From an uncultured Phycisphaerales bacterium (GTDB taxonomy: Bacteria; Planctomycetota; Phycisphaerae; WQYP01), in the NCBI GenBank assembly GCA_903868035.1, contig CAIPTQ010000010.1, positions 1 to 11,561 on the forward strand: 11,561 bases of DNA, given 5' to 3'. Shown here piece after piece: positions 1 to 6,675 of the stretch. A program made the translations under genes and the position numbers. Position 1 is the stretch's first letter, and every line of letters starts with the position of its first letter. The notes below the pieces were generated by a model. The model had not been told where the DNA came from. It saw nothing but the letters and a program-made list of their open reading frames with translations, and ran no database searches.

Positions 1-8
1 CCCTCCCC

Positions 9-911
9 TCACCGCCCCATCAACTTGCGGTCAAACCACTCCCGCGTCATCACCCGCAGCTCCCCCGGAATGTCAAAGCACACATCCAGATGCCCCCGGT
101 CGTGCATCGTCACCAACTCGCTGTGATCCGCCGCCGCCGCATGCAACTGCTCGGACGCCGCATGCGGAATGAACGTGTCGGCATCCCCATGAATGAGCAG
201 CACCGAAGCCCGCGTCTTCTGGATCGCATCAATCGGCCGCGCCTGGTCCATGTCCCACCGCGCCACCGCCCCCACCACATCCGCCGCCTTGCTCAAATTC
301 TTCTCCGGCACCAAATCCCCCAACTTCCCCAGCACCCCCCGCGCAAACGACGGCACCTCCGTCCGTAGGTCCGCAAACGGCGCCACCGCCACCACCGTCG
401 CCACCCGCGAATCCTCCGCCGCGAACAATATCGCCGTCGCCGCCCCCAGCGACGTCCCATACACCCCCACCCGTTCCCCGCACAAATCCTTCTGCTGCAG
501 GTAATCGACCAACTGCCGCATATCCCGCGCCGCGGTTACCCCAAAATCCGTATTCATCCCCGTGGACTCCCCAAACCCCCGCATGTCCACCAGCACCGCC
601 CGATACCCCGCCCGCCGCAGCGCCTCGCCCGCGTTGGCGACCGTGTGGTGGCTCGTCATGAACCCGTGCAAAAAGATCACCGTCCCCCGGATCGAAGTCC
701 CCGCCGCCGGCTCAATCACCCACACCGCCAACACCGCCCCCGCCCCCCCCCCCGACCCCCCCACCGCCACCTTCAACTGCTGATCCACCCCCTTGGACAC
801 TGGCATCACCCCCCCACCCCCGTCGTGCCCCACCGTCCCCGGCGCCGGCAGCCGCATGCACGCCAAGAACAAAAACACCCCCAGGGGCAGCAAAAACGCA
901 TTCACGTTCAT
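9..911 (-). CDS. alpha/beta hydrolase, probable lipoprotein
   Basis: A 300-aa serine hydrolase of the alpha/beta fold, probably anchored at the envelope; its substrate cannot be told from sequence. The start at 911 gives a hydrophobic N-terminus ending in FLAC, a slightly atypical lipobox with Cys18; the same frame continues to a TTG at 977 but that extension is not signal-like. Residues 26-60 are a glycine-rich linker. The hydrolase core follows: oxyanion motif LHG (81-83), DMRGFGES (109-116), nucleophile elbow GTSLG with Ser154, Asp245 in GDADTFIP, and His274 in DRGHLD. The triad is complete. This is the S33/DUF-like 'serine aminopeptidase/esterase' type from general family knowledge. It diverges from the NHL gene across 95 bp. 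A GGGGG run ends two bases before the ATG, but a TATCAT -10 box so close upstream suggests a leaderless message. The linker is encoded by poly-G tracts that could slip. Confidence 0.85.
   Translation of the reverse strand: MNVNAFLLPLGVFLFLACMRLPAPGTVGHDGGGGVMPVSKGVDQQLKVAVGGSGGGAGAVLAVWVIEPAAGTSIRGTVIFLHGFMTSHHTVANAGEALRRAGYRAVLVDMRGFGESTGMNTDFGVTAARDMRQLVDYLQQKDLCGERVGVYGTSLGAATAILFAAEDSRVATVVAVAPFADLRTEVPSFARGVLGKLGDLVPEKNLSKAADVVGAVARWDMDQARPIDAIQKTRASVLLIHGDADTFIPHAASEQLHAAAADHSELVTMHDRGHLDVCFDIPGELRVMTREWFDRKLMGR
737..762 (-). repeat. poly-G tract (G7-N2-G11-N-G5) inside the hydrolase gene
   Basis: On the minus strand, runs of 7, 11 and 5 guanines are separated by only two and one bases (C runs at 756-762, 743-753 and 737-741 on the plus strand). 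They encode the Gly/Ser linker around residues 51-58, ahead of the catalytic domain. A gain or loss of one base would shift the frame before the nucleophile. The tract is also capable of G-quadruplex formation. Confidence 0.75.
809..840 (-). other. G-quadruplex motif in the 5' part of the hydrolase gene
   Basis: Read on the minus (coding) strand, four G runs of 4, 4, 5 and 7 are separated by loops of 5, 6 and 1 bases. This satisfies the usual G4 pattern (four runs of at least three G, loops of 1-7). It lies in the mRNA sense strand 70-100 bases after the start codon, so it could slow translation or transcription. Only the pattern is seen; folding is inferred. Confidence 0.5.
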
Positions 912-918
912 ACCCCCA

Positions 919-924
919 ATGATA
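919..924 (-). promoter_or_regulatory. candidate -10 box (TATCAT) for the hydrolase gene
   Basis: TATCAT on the minus strand matches the sigma-70 -10 consensus at five of six positions and ends seven bases before the ATG at 911. The expected transcription start therefore falls on or next to the start codon, giving a leaderless mRNA. No convincing -35 element is visible. Confidence 0.3.
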
Positions 925-967
925 CACCAAATTCCCGCGGTCTTCGACGGCCGCCTCCCTTGGCGCC

Positions 968-973
968 TATTAT
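968..973 (+). promoter_or_regulatory. candidate -10 box (TATTAT) for the NHLRC2-like gene
   Basis: TATTAT matches the -10 consensus at five of six positions. It would place the transcript start near 980 and leave a leader of about 27 bases that holds the GGAG ribosome binding site. No good -35 hexamer is seen at 16-19 bases upstream, so the call rests on the -10 box and its position. Confidence 0.3.
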
Positions 974-1006
974 CCAAAGTTGTTCATGCATGCTTCGGAG
1001 CCTCCC

Positions 1007-3043
1007 ATGTTTGCCTTTCCCAAGCGCGGCCTGACGGCCACTGTCGGCCTGGCCTTGCTGGCACTTGCCGCCTGGCTGGCGTTGCCGGCAGGAGATTTCA
1101 CACTGCCCGCACTGGCCCAATCCAAGGACAATCCCGCCATGAATCCACTGGTCAACGCCCCCGACTTTCCGGCCGGTTTCGCCTGGCTGAATTCCGATCA
1201 AGCGCTCTCCTATAAAAGCAACCTGAAAGGGCAGGTGGTGGTGCTGGATTTCTGGTGCTATTGCTGTATCAACTGCATGCATGTGATACCCGATCTGGAA
1301 TTCCTGGAACAAAAATATAAGGACCAGCCGGTGGTCATCCTGGGCGTACACTCCAACAAGTATGACAATGAATCGGACCCGGCCAACATCCGCGCGGCCA
1401 TTCAACGATACGGAATCAACCACCCGGTGCTGGTGGATGAAAACCACAAGGTCTGGGACGCCTACGGGGTGTCTGCCTGGCCCACGCTGGTGGTGGCGGG
1501 GTCCGACGGCAAGCTCATCGGCGGAGTGTCCGGGGAAGGGCACCGCGACCTTTTGGACAAGACCATCGCCCAGGCGCTGGCCGAGGGACGGGCCCGGGGC
1601 ACGCTGGCGAAAGCCCCGCTGAAACTGGCGCGCGAAGGGCAGGTGCGGGCGGCCACGGGGCTGTCGTTCCCGGGGAAAGTCCTGGCCGACGTGGCGGGCA
1701 AACGGCTGTTCATCATCGACTCGAATCACAATCGCATTGTCATCACGTCCTATCCGGATGACGCGGCGCATGCCGCCGTCCAGCAGATCGTAGGCAGCGG
1801 CCTGGCGGGCCATGCGGACGGGGGCCTGGCCCAGGCCAGCTTCAATCGTCCGCAAGGGGGGGCGCTGGCGGGCAATGTGCTGTGGGTTGCCGACACGGAG
1901 AATCATCTCATTCGCAAGGTGGACCTGGAGAAGAAGACCGTGACGAGCGTTTTGGGCACGGGGACACAGGTGTTCGACCCCGTCGCGGGCAAGGCGGGAC
2001 GGCTGCAGGGGTTGAACTCGCCGTGGGATGTGGCGGTGTCGGGGAACCGGTTGTACATCGCCCAGGCGGGGCAGCATCAGATTTTTGCGATGAACATACT
2101 GACGGGGATGACGGAAGTGGCGGCGGGGAACACGCGGGAGAACATCCGGGACGGCGCGGCGGCGGACGCGAATCTGGCGCAGCCTTCGGGCTTGGCGCTG
2201 GATGCGGCGCACCAGATTCTGTATTTTGCGGATTCGGAGGTTTCGGCCATCCGGGGATTGGACCTCAAGGCGGGCAAGGTGTTCACCGTGGTGGGGCGGG
2301 GGCTGTTTACGTTTGGCGACCGGGACGGGGATGCGGGGCAGGCGTTGCTCCAGCATGCGCTGGGGGTGGCGCTGACGGCGGAGGGCAAGCTGCTGGTGGC
2401 CGACACCTACAACCACAAGATCAAGCTGCTGGATTCCGAGGCGCGAACGGCCAAGACGCTGGCGGGCACGGGAAAACCGGGGACGGGCACGGCGGGCGGG
2501 GCGTTGGAGCTTTTTGAACCGGCAGCGGTGGCGGTGGCCGGGGCTACGGAAGCGTTTATTGCGGACACGAACAATCATCGCGTGGTGCGGTGGAATCCGC
2601 AGACGGGGGCGTGGAAGGAACTGGTGATTGAGGGGCTGGCGGCGCCGGGCGCCGGGACCGAGGTTCCGGACATCGCCGCACGTGACGCCGGGGCCAAAAC
2701 GCTGGCCAGCGGCAAGCCCATCGCCCTGGCCATCACGCTGGCGCTGCCGGCACGGCAGCACCTGACGGACGGCGCGCCGCTTTCGCTGCGCGTCACGGAT
2801 GGCGCGCGGACGCTGCATACGGCGACGCTGTCGGCGCCCGCGGGGCAGGGTGGGGCGCCGAAACTGGCTGCGATGGTTCCCGCCGGGGCGCTGGACGGGC
2901 GTCCCGGGGCGCTGTATTTCACGGTGTATTACACGCAATGCGGCGAGGGCTTGTCGGCGGTTTGCACGCCGGAGAGCATTTCCTGGAAAATCACGCCGAC
3001 CTTCGACAGCGCCGGCGCGGCGGCCATCACCTTGGAACCGTAG
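1007..3043 (+). CDS. secreted NHLRC2-like protein (thioredoxin-like domain plus NHL beta-propeller)
   Basis: A 678-aa exported protein with the three-part build of animal NHLRC2. An N-terminal signal peptide (residues 1 to about 38, ending PALAQS) is followed by a thioredoxin-like domain (about 55-190) with WCYCCINC; the CINC redox pair is Cys87/Cys90, and a cis-Pro lies in WPT (Pro159). NHL-type propeller blades run over about 215-540, with repeated IDSNHNRI, ADTENHLIRK, ADTYNHKIK and ADTNNHRV strands. A C-terminal beta-rich domain covers about 545-678. The human NHLRC2 thioredoxin domain also carries CCINC (recalled family knowledge). The role is probably redox or scaffold work outside the cytoplasm; no substrate is known. 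I chose the ATG at 1007 because GGAG (997-1000) lies six bases upstream and the signal peptide begins there; an in-frame TTG at 980 and ATG at 986 are less likely. Its stop nearly touches that of the convergent peptidase. Confidence 0.88.
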   Translation: MFAFPKRGLTATVGLALLALAAWLALPAGDFTLPALAQSKDNPAMNPLVNAPDFPAGFAWLNSDQALSYKSNLKGQVVVLDFWCYCCINCMHVIPDLEFLEQKYKDQPVVILGVHSNKYDNESDPANIRAAIQRYGINHPVLVDENHKVWDAYGVSAWPTLVVAGSDGKLIGGVSGEGHRDLLDKTIAQALAEGRARGTLAKAPLKLAREGQVRAATGLSFPGKVLADVAGKRLFIIDSNHNRIVITSYPDDAAHAAVQQIVGSGLAGHADGGLAQASFNRPQGGALAGNVLWVADTENHLIRKVDLEKKTVTSVLGTGTQVFDPVAGKAGRLQGLNSPWDVAVSGNRLYIAQAGQHQIFAMNILTGMTEVAAGNTRENIRDGAAADANLAQPSGLALDAAHQILYFADSEVSAIRGLDLKAGKVFTVVGRGLFTFGDRDGDAGQALLQHALGVALTAEGKLLVADTYNHKIKLLDSEARTAKTLAGTGKPGTGTAGGALELFEPAAVAVAGATEAFIADTNNHRVVRWNPQTGAWKELVIEGLAAPGAGTEVPDIAARDAGAKTLASGKPIALAITLALPARQHLTDGAPLSLRVTDGARTLHTATLSAPAGQGGAPKLAAMVPAGALDGRPGALYFTVYYTQCGEGLSAVCTPESISWKITPTFDSAGAAAITLEP

Positions 3044-3058
3044 GACCGGGCGCTACGG
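3038..3058. terminator. shared hairpin over two convergent stop codons
   Basis: CCGTAG (3038-3043) and CTACGG (3053-3058) form a perfect 6-bp stem around a 9-base loop. The left arm carries the TAG stop of the NHL gene and the right arm carries the TAG stop of the peptidase on the other strand. No T tract follows on either side, so it is at best a weak bidirectional terminator; it may instead protect 3' ends or reflect coincidence. Confidence 0.4.
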
Positions 3059-5773
3059 CGCGTCCTTGGCGTTGGGGGTCATAATCACCAGCGTGGGGGT
3101 GGTGAGGTATTTGTTGCCGGCACGGACGAGGGCGTCCTTGGTGAGGGCGCGGATGTGGTCGGCAAATTTCAGGTCGTCGTCAAAGCCCACGCCGAGGACT
3201 TCGTTGAGGGCCTGGTGTGAGGAAATGTCCGCGATGGTGGGCAGATCGAGTTTCTTGCCGGTGATGGTCTGGTCCTTGGCGGTGTTGAAGGCGACGTCGG
3301 GTACGTTGCCCGCCTTGAGGTTCTCGATGAGGCCCGAGATGGTCGAAGCGATGGCGTCGGCATTTTTGGGTTCGCCCAGAGCGGTGATGATGAACAATCC
3401 GCCGGCGGGGCCGGAAACGGTGGTCACCTTGACGGTGTAAACCAGGCCCTTGCTGCGGAGCGTTTCATGCAATAGTGAACCGCTAGGCGAGGAATAGCCG
3501 CCCAGGTAGGTCTTGAGCAGCACGAGCGTGTCGCGATCCGCACTGGCGATGTTGGCCCCGGGGTAGGCGAACATGACAGTGGCGGATTGCTTGGCGGTGG
3601 GTTTGACGACCGTTCGCGGCTCGTTGGTGATGCTGTAGGTATTGCGCGTCGGATTGCGCGGGGGGATGGCCTGGAAGGGCAAGGCCCACTGGGCGGCGGC
3701 GGCGGGGTCGATGTCGCCGGAGATGGCGATGACCATGTGGGCGGGGTCGAGGAAGTAGGTGTTGTAGTGGGCGGCGATCTGGGCGGGGGTGAGTTTGTCG
3801 ATGATGTTGGTGTTGCCTTCGGGCAGGCACTTGTAGGGGGAGGAGGCGTAGAAGACGTCGCGGACGGTGCGGTAGGCCTCGCCGGACCAATCCTCGGTGG
3901 CGGTTTCCACGGAGAAGATCAGCGAGTGCTTGACCTGAGCGAGTTCCGCGGCGGAGAACTTGGGATGCAGGGCGAGATCGGCGAAGAGGGCGAAGGAGTC
4001 GGGGGCGTGGTCCTTGAGGCAGGCCATGGAGAGCTGGAAGGCGTTGTTGCCGGAGGTGCCCACAACGGAGGTGCCGGTGGCATCGAGGAAGTCGGTGATT
4101 TGCGCATGGGAGCGGGAGGCGGTTTCGCGCGGCAGGAGGTTCATCATGACCATGCCAATGCCATTGGTGGAGTCATCCTCGGCGAGCAGGCCGCCCAGGG
4201 TGTAGAGGTTGAAGCAGGCGAGGGGCGCGGCGGGGTTGCGGGAGATCAGCAGCGTGACGCCGTTGTCGAGGACGGTGCGCTTGACGACCACCTGGTCGGC
4301 GGCGGCGGTGGCGGCGGCTTTGGCGGCGAAGGGGTCCGGAGCGTTCTTCGGCAGTAGCACGGTCGTGAGCAGATGTTCGCGGGTGATGTATTTGCGGGCG
4401 GCGGCGAGGACTTGCGCGGCGGTGATGGCCTGCATGCGCTGGACCAGCAGCGCGGTGAAATCGATGTTGCCGGCGACCAGGAAATCCTCGGCATTGCGGA
4501 CGGCCTGCTGGTCGGCGGTTTGATTGTCGAAGACGAGGTTGGCGGCGGCCTGGGCCTTGGCGCGGGTGAGGGCCAGGTCGGTGATGCCGTTCTTGAGCAG
4601 ATCATCCAGAACCGCCCAGAGCGCGTCCTGGGCGGCGGGTATTTTTTCCGGGGCGAGGGTGGCGTTGATCTCCAACTGGCCCTCAACATAGCGCGGGGCG
4701 GTATTGACGCTGGAGATGGTCGCCACGAGGGTCAACTCCTCGCGCAGTTTGCGCACCAGCAGCGAGGACTCGCCGCCGCCGAGCACGCCGGACAGGACGC
4801 GCGTGGCGGGAAGGTCTGTGCCGTAAATGTCGGAGGTGGGGAAGGCCCACTGGATGCGGGCCTGGGCGACATCGCCGCGGGCGACGGAGCGGCGCGGGGC
4901 GGTGACGGGGGGTTCGGGCGGGAGCGCGATGATCGGGGCGGGGCGGCGGCGAATGGCCTTAACCTGGTTGAGCAGGCAGGTTTCGGCGGCATCCAGATCG
5001 AGGTCGCCGGCGACGGAAATAATCATGTTGTCGGGCACGTACATGCGGCGGTAATACGCCTGGCAGTCCTCGTAGGTGAGGGTTTGGAAGGCGGCCTTGT
5101 AGCCGACGATGGGAATGCGGGCGGGGCTTTCCAGGTAGCGGTTGGTCAGGGCGTGGACGTAGAAGACATGGTCGGTCTGGGCTTCATCCATCTCCAGTTC
5201 GCGCTGCACGACCTGGAATTCGCGGTCAAACTGCTGGCGGGTGAAGGTGGAATTCGTGGTCATATCGACCAGCAGTTCGGCGGCCAGCGGCCACTTGTCG
5301 GCGGTGGTGGTGATGTAATAACACGATTGGTCGGCATCGGTGAAGGCGTTGGAGTGGTTGCCCATTTGCAGGAGGAGGAGGGTGTTTTCGGCCTGATTGC
5401 GCTTGCCCGAGGAGGCTCCGGCGACGAGGTGTTCGACGAGATGGCTGATACCCGCGCCGAGGTGTTCTTGTTCGGTGAGGGAGCCGGCCTTGATGAAGAT
5501 GCGGGTGGCGACGACGGGGGCGGTTTTGTTCTGCTGTAACAGGGCGGTGAAGCCGTTGGAAAAGCGGAGGACGCGGCGGGTAGGTTCATCGAGGAGGCGT
5601 TGGGAAACTTCGGCGGGGGCGAATTGGGTGGCGGAGGGGGGGAGTGCCGAGGCGGCTGCGGTGGCTGGCGGCGCGGGGGTGAGGCGGGGTGCGGGGGCGT
5701 AGGGCGGGGCGGTCTGGCAGGCGATGAGCATGCCGGCGAGGAGGATGGTGGCGGGGAGTGGGAAGATGCGCAT
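3053..5773 (-). CDS. two-half M16 zinc metallopeptidase, lipoprotein
   Basis: A 906-aa M16 (pitrilysin/processing-peptidase type) protease carrying two tandem M16 units in one chain. The first 18 residues form a signal peptide ending in LIAC, a canonical lipobox with Cys19, followed by a Pro/Ala-rich spacer to about residue 60. The N-terminal unit holds the inverted zinc motif HLVEH (111-115) with the distal ligand Glu192 in QRELEMD, so it is catalytically complete. The second unit begins near 498; at the matching place it has NGIGMVMMN (537-545) and no HxxEH, so it is probably a structural or substrate-binding half. KGLVYTV near the C-terminus resembles the conserved Arg/Tyr region of M16 C-terminal halves. 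It probably degrades peptides at the periplasmic face. I chose 5773 because GGAGG (5778-5782) lies four bases upstream and the lipobox fits; the frame is open to 5830. It is convergent with the NHL gene and divergent from the PIN gene. Confidence 0.9.
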   Translation of the reverse strand: MRIFPLPATILLAGMLIACQTAPPYAPAPRLTPAPPATAAASALPPSATQFAPAEVSQRLLDEPTRRVLRFSNGFTALLQQNKTAPVVATRIFIKAGSLTEQEHLGAGISHLVEHLVAGASSGKRNQAENTLLLLQMGNHSNAFTDADQSCYYITTTADKWPLAAELLVDMTTNSTFTRQQFDREFQVVQRELEMDEAQTDHVFYVHALTNRYLESPARIPIVGYKAAFQTLTYEDCQAYYRRMYVPDNMIISVAGDLDLDAAETCLLNQVKAIRRRPAPIIALPPEPPVTAPRRSVARGDVAQARIQWAFPTSDIYGTDLPATRVLSGVLGGGESSLLVRKLREELTLVATISSVNTAPRYVEGQLEINATLAPEKIPAAQDALWAVLDDLLKNGITDLALTRAKAQAAANLVFDNQTADQQAVRNAEDFLVAGNIDFTALLVQRMQAITAAQVLAAARKYITREHLLTTVLLPKNAPDPFAAKAAATAAADQVVVKRTVLDNGVTLLISRNPAAPLACFNLYTLGGLLAEDDSTNGIGMVMMNLLPRETASRSHAQITDFLDATGTSVVGTSGNNAFQLSMACLKDHAPDSFALFADLALHPKFSAAELAQVKHSLIFSVETATEDWSGEAYRTVRDVFYASSPYKCLPEGNTNIIDKLTPAQIAAHYNTYFLDPAHMVIAISGDIDPAAAAQWALPFQAIPPRNPTRNTYSITNEPRTVVKPTAKQSATVMFAYPGANIASADRDTLVLLKTYLGGYSSPSGSLLHETLRSKGLVYTVKVTTVSGPAGGLFIITALGEPKNADAIASTISGLIENLKAGNVPDVAFNTAKDQTITGKKLDLPTIADISSHQALNEVLGVGFDDDLKFADHIRALTKDALVRAGNKYLTTPTLVIMTPNAKDAP

Positions 5774-5794
5774 GAGGCCTCCGGATACGTCAGA

Positions 5795-5832
5795 GAGGCA
5801 TGATAGCCGAGGCATGCAAAGCGTTGCCAACG
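5795..5832. repeat. direct repeat and palindrome in the M16/PIN divergent promoter
   Basis: GAGGCATG occurs at 5795-5802 and again at 5809-5816, a 14-base period, and brackets the candidate -10 box of the peptidase gene. The 11-base palindrome CGTTG-C-CAACG lies at 5822-5832 over its candidate -35 box. Such placement would suit binding sites for a repressor, for example an antitoxin from the adjacent cluster, but no binding is shown. Confidence 0.35.
5800..5830 (-). promoter_or_regulatory. candidate promoter of the M16 peptidase gene
   Basis: On the minus strand, TTGGCA (5825-5830, five of six to TTGACA) and TATCAT (5800-5805, five of six to TATAAT) are separated by 19 bases, which is long but tolerable. 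The transcript would start near 5793 and carry the GGAGG ribosome binding site about 10-15 bases in. The -10 box overlaps an 8-bp direct repeat. Confidence 0.35.
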
Positions 5833-5861
5833 TTTTGCGCCTCGTTCACCTGACAGCGATC

Positions 5862-5870
5862 TGATAGAAT
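5862..5870 (+). promoter_or_regulatory. extended -10 promoter giving a leaderless PIN transcript
   Basis: The sequence TG-A-TAGAAT fits the extended -10 pattern (TGn followed by a five-of-six -10 hexamer). The hexamer ends six bases before the ATG at 5877, so transcription should begin at or beside the start codon. No Shine-Dalgarno sequence lies in the six-base gap or just before it, which agrees with leaderless translation. Confidence 0.5.
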
Positions 5871-5876
5871 CCTCAC

Positions 5877-6362
5877 ATGGCCAAGATTTACCTCGAAACC
5901 AGTTTCTTCTCGGCATGCGTCAGCACACGAACTGACCCCGCCAGCCTCTCGCGGCGGCAAGAAAGCCAAACGTGGTGGACCATGCAACGCCACCAGCACA
6001 ATTTGTTCATTTCGGCGGAAGTGATCGCGGAATTGTCTAACCCCACATATCCCAACCGCGAAAAGGCCCTAATGATGACGGTTGGCATTTCTCTGCTGCC
6101 GATTGATGCGTTGGCTTTAGGATTCGCGAAAATACTGGTCAAAGAACGTGTGATGCCAGGCCCCGCCGAATCAGGCGACGCGCTTCATGTCGCCGTCGCT
6201 ACTGTGCATACAATGAAACACATTCTGTCGTGGAATGTCCGCCATATGGCCAACGTCAACAAAGTGGAGCATCTCAGCAAAATTTGCCTGCGTATTGGGT
6301 ATCTTCCGCCAAGCATCATCACGCCAGACGTCCTCTGGCCGGAAAATGAAACTGGAGATTGA
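5877..6362 (+). CDS. PIN-domain protein, VapC-like putative toxin
   Basis: A 161-aa protein of the PIN nuclease fold, the fold of VapC ribonuclease toxins. It opens with KIYLETSFFS, where Glu7 replaces the usual first Asp. ISAEVIAEL follows (Glu48 and Glu52), then SGDALHVAVA with Asp101, then ILSWNVRHMAN with Asn120 at the position often held by the last Asp. From memory, one PIN subfamily shares this pattern (LETS start, TWNCRHIAN, and a C-terminal PP-I-TP segment; here YLPPSIITP at 142-150), so the substitutions look like family features, not decay. If active it would cut RNA in a metal-dependent way. The gene heads a three-gene run: its stop lies four bases before the next start, and the third gene overlaps the second. 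It has a probable leaderless promoter, and lower G+C than flanking genes, which points to acquisition. The toxin role is inferred from fold and context. Confidence 0.75.
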   Translation: MAKIYLETSFFSACVSTRTDPASLSRRQESQTWWTMQRHQHNLFISAEVIAELSNPTYPNREKALMMTVGISLLPIDALALGFAKILVKERVMPGPAESGDALHVAVATVHTMKHILSWNVRHMANVNKVEHLSKICLRIGYLPPSIITPDVLWPENETGD

Positions 6363-6366
6363 TTTT

Positions 6367-6675
6367 ATGGGCACGATTCATGCAAAATTAAAGGCGAGCC
6401 ATTCCGATCCGCTCATTGATGAGGTGAGAACTCACCGGCGGAATTTGGCCGCCAAATTCGACAATGACCTCGACCGTCTTGCCCGTCACCTGCGGAAAGT
6501 CCAGGCCGATTATGAAAAACGCACCGGCCAGTTCGCCAAGCTCCCCAAGCATGTTGATAAAGAACTATTTCCCACCATGACATGCGCCATTGTCGATCCC
6601 ACACATGAAGAGGTTCGGACACTCCGAGTCGCTCCACAACGCAAATCCCGTACGCGCCGACGGATACCCCGATGA
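6367..6675 (+). CDS. putative antitoxin paired with the PIN protein; odd C-terminus
   Basis: A small 102-aa protein. Residues 1-65 are charged and probably helical, with DPLIDEVRTHR, LAAKFDNDLDRLARHLRKVQ and a Lys/Pro close; from memory this resembles short proteins (DPIVEEVR...ARFNYDLDAI) often coded beside this kind of PIN protein, so an antitoxin role is likely. The last 30 or so residues, from TMTCAIVDP to a run rich in Arg (RKSRTRRRIPR), look unlike the rest and may be relic sequence read in this frame. The ATG at 6367 has GGAG (6354-6357) nine bases upstream; an in-frame ATG at 6346 overlapping the PIN gene is the alternative (109 aa). The stop overlaps the next start as ATGA. No DNA-binding motif is evident to me. 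Confidence 0.6.
   Translation: MGTIHAKLKASHSDPLIDEVRTHRRNLAAKFDNDLDRLARHLRKVQADYEKRTGQFAKLPKHVDKELFPTMTCAIVDPTHEEVRTLRVAPQRKSRTRRRIPR

Noticed and set aside
908..2938. Very long open frame antisense to the NHLRC2-like gene (676 codons).
   Set aside because: Its product is rich in Arg, Pro and Gln with no recognisable domain, as expected for the reverse complement of a high-G+C gene; the sense protein has clear domains.
4373..5539. Long plus-strand frame across the M16 gene (388 codons).
   Set aside because: A Gly/Val/Asp-rich shadow without domain or ribosome binding site; the minus-strand peptidase explains the DNA.
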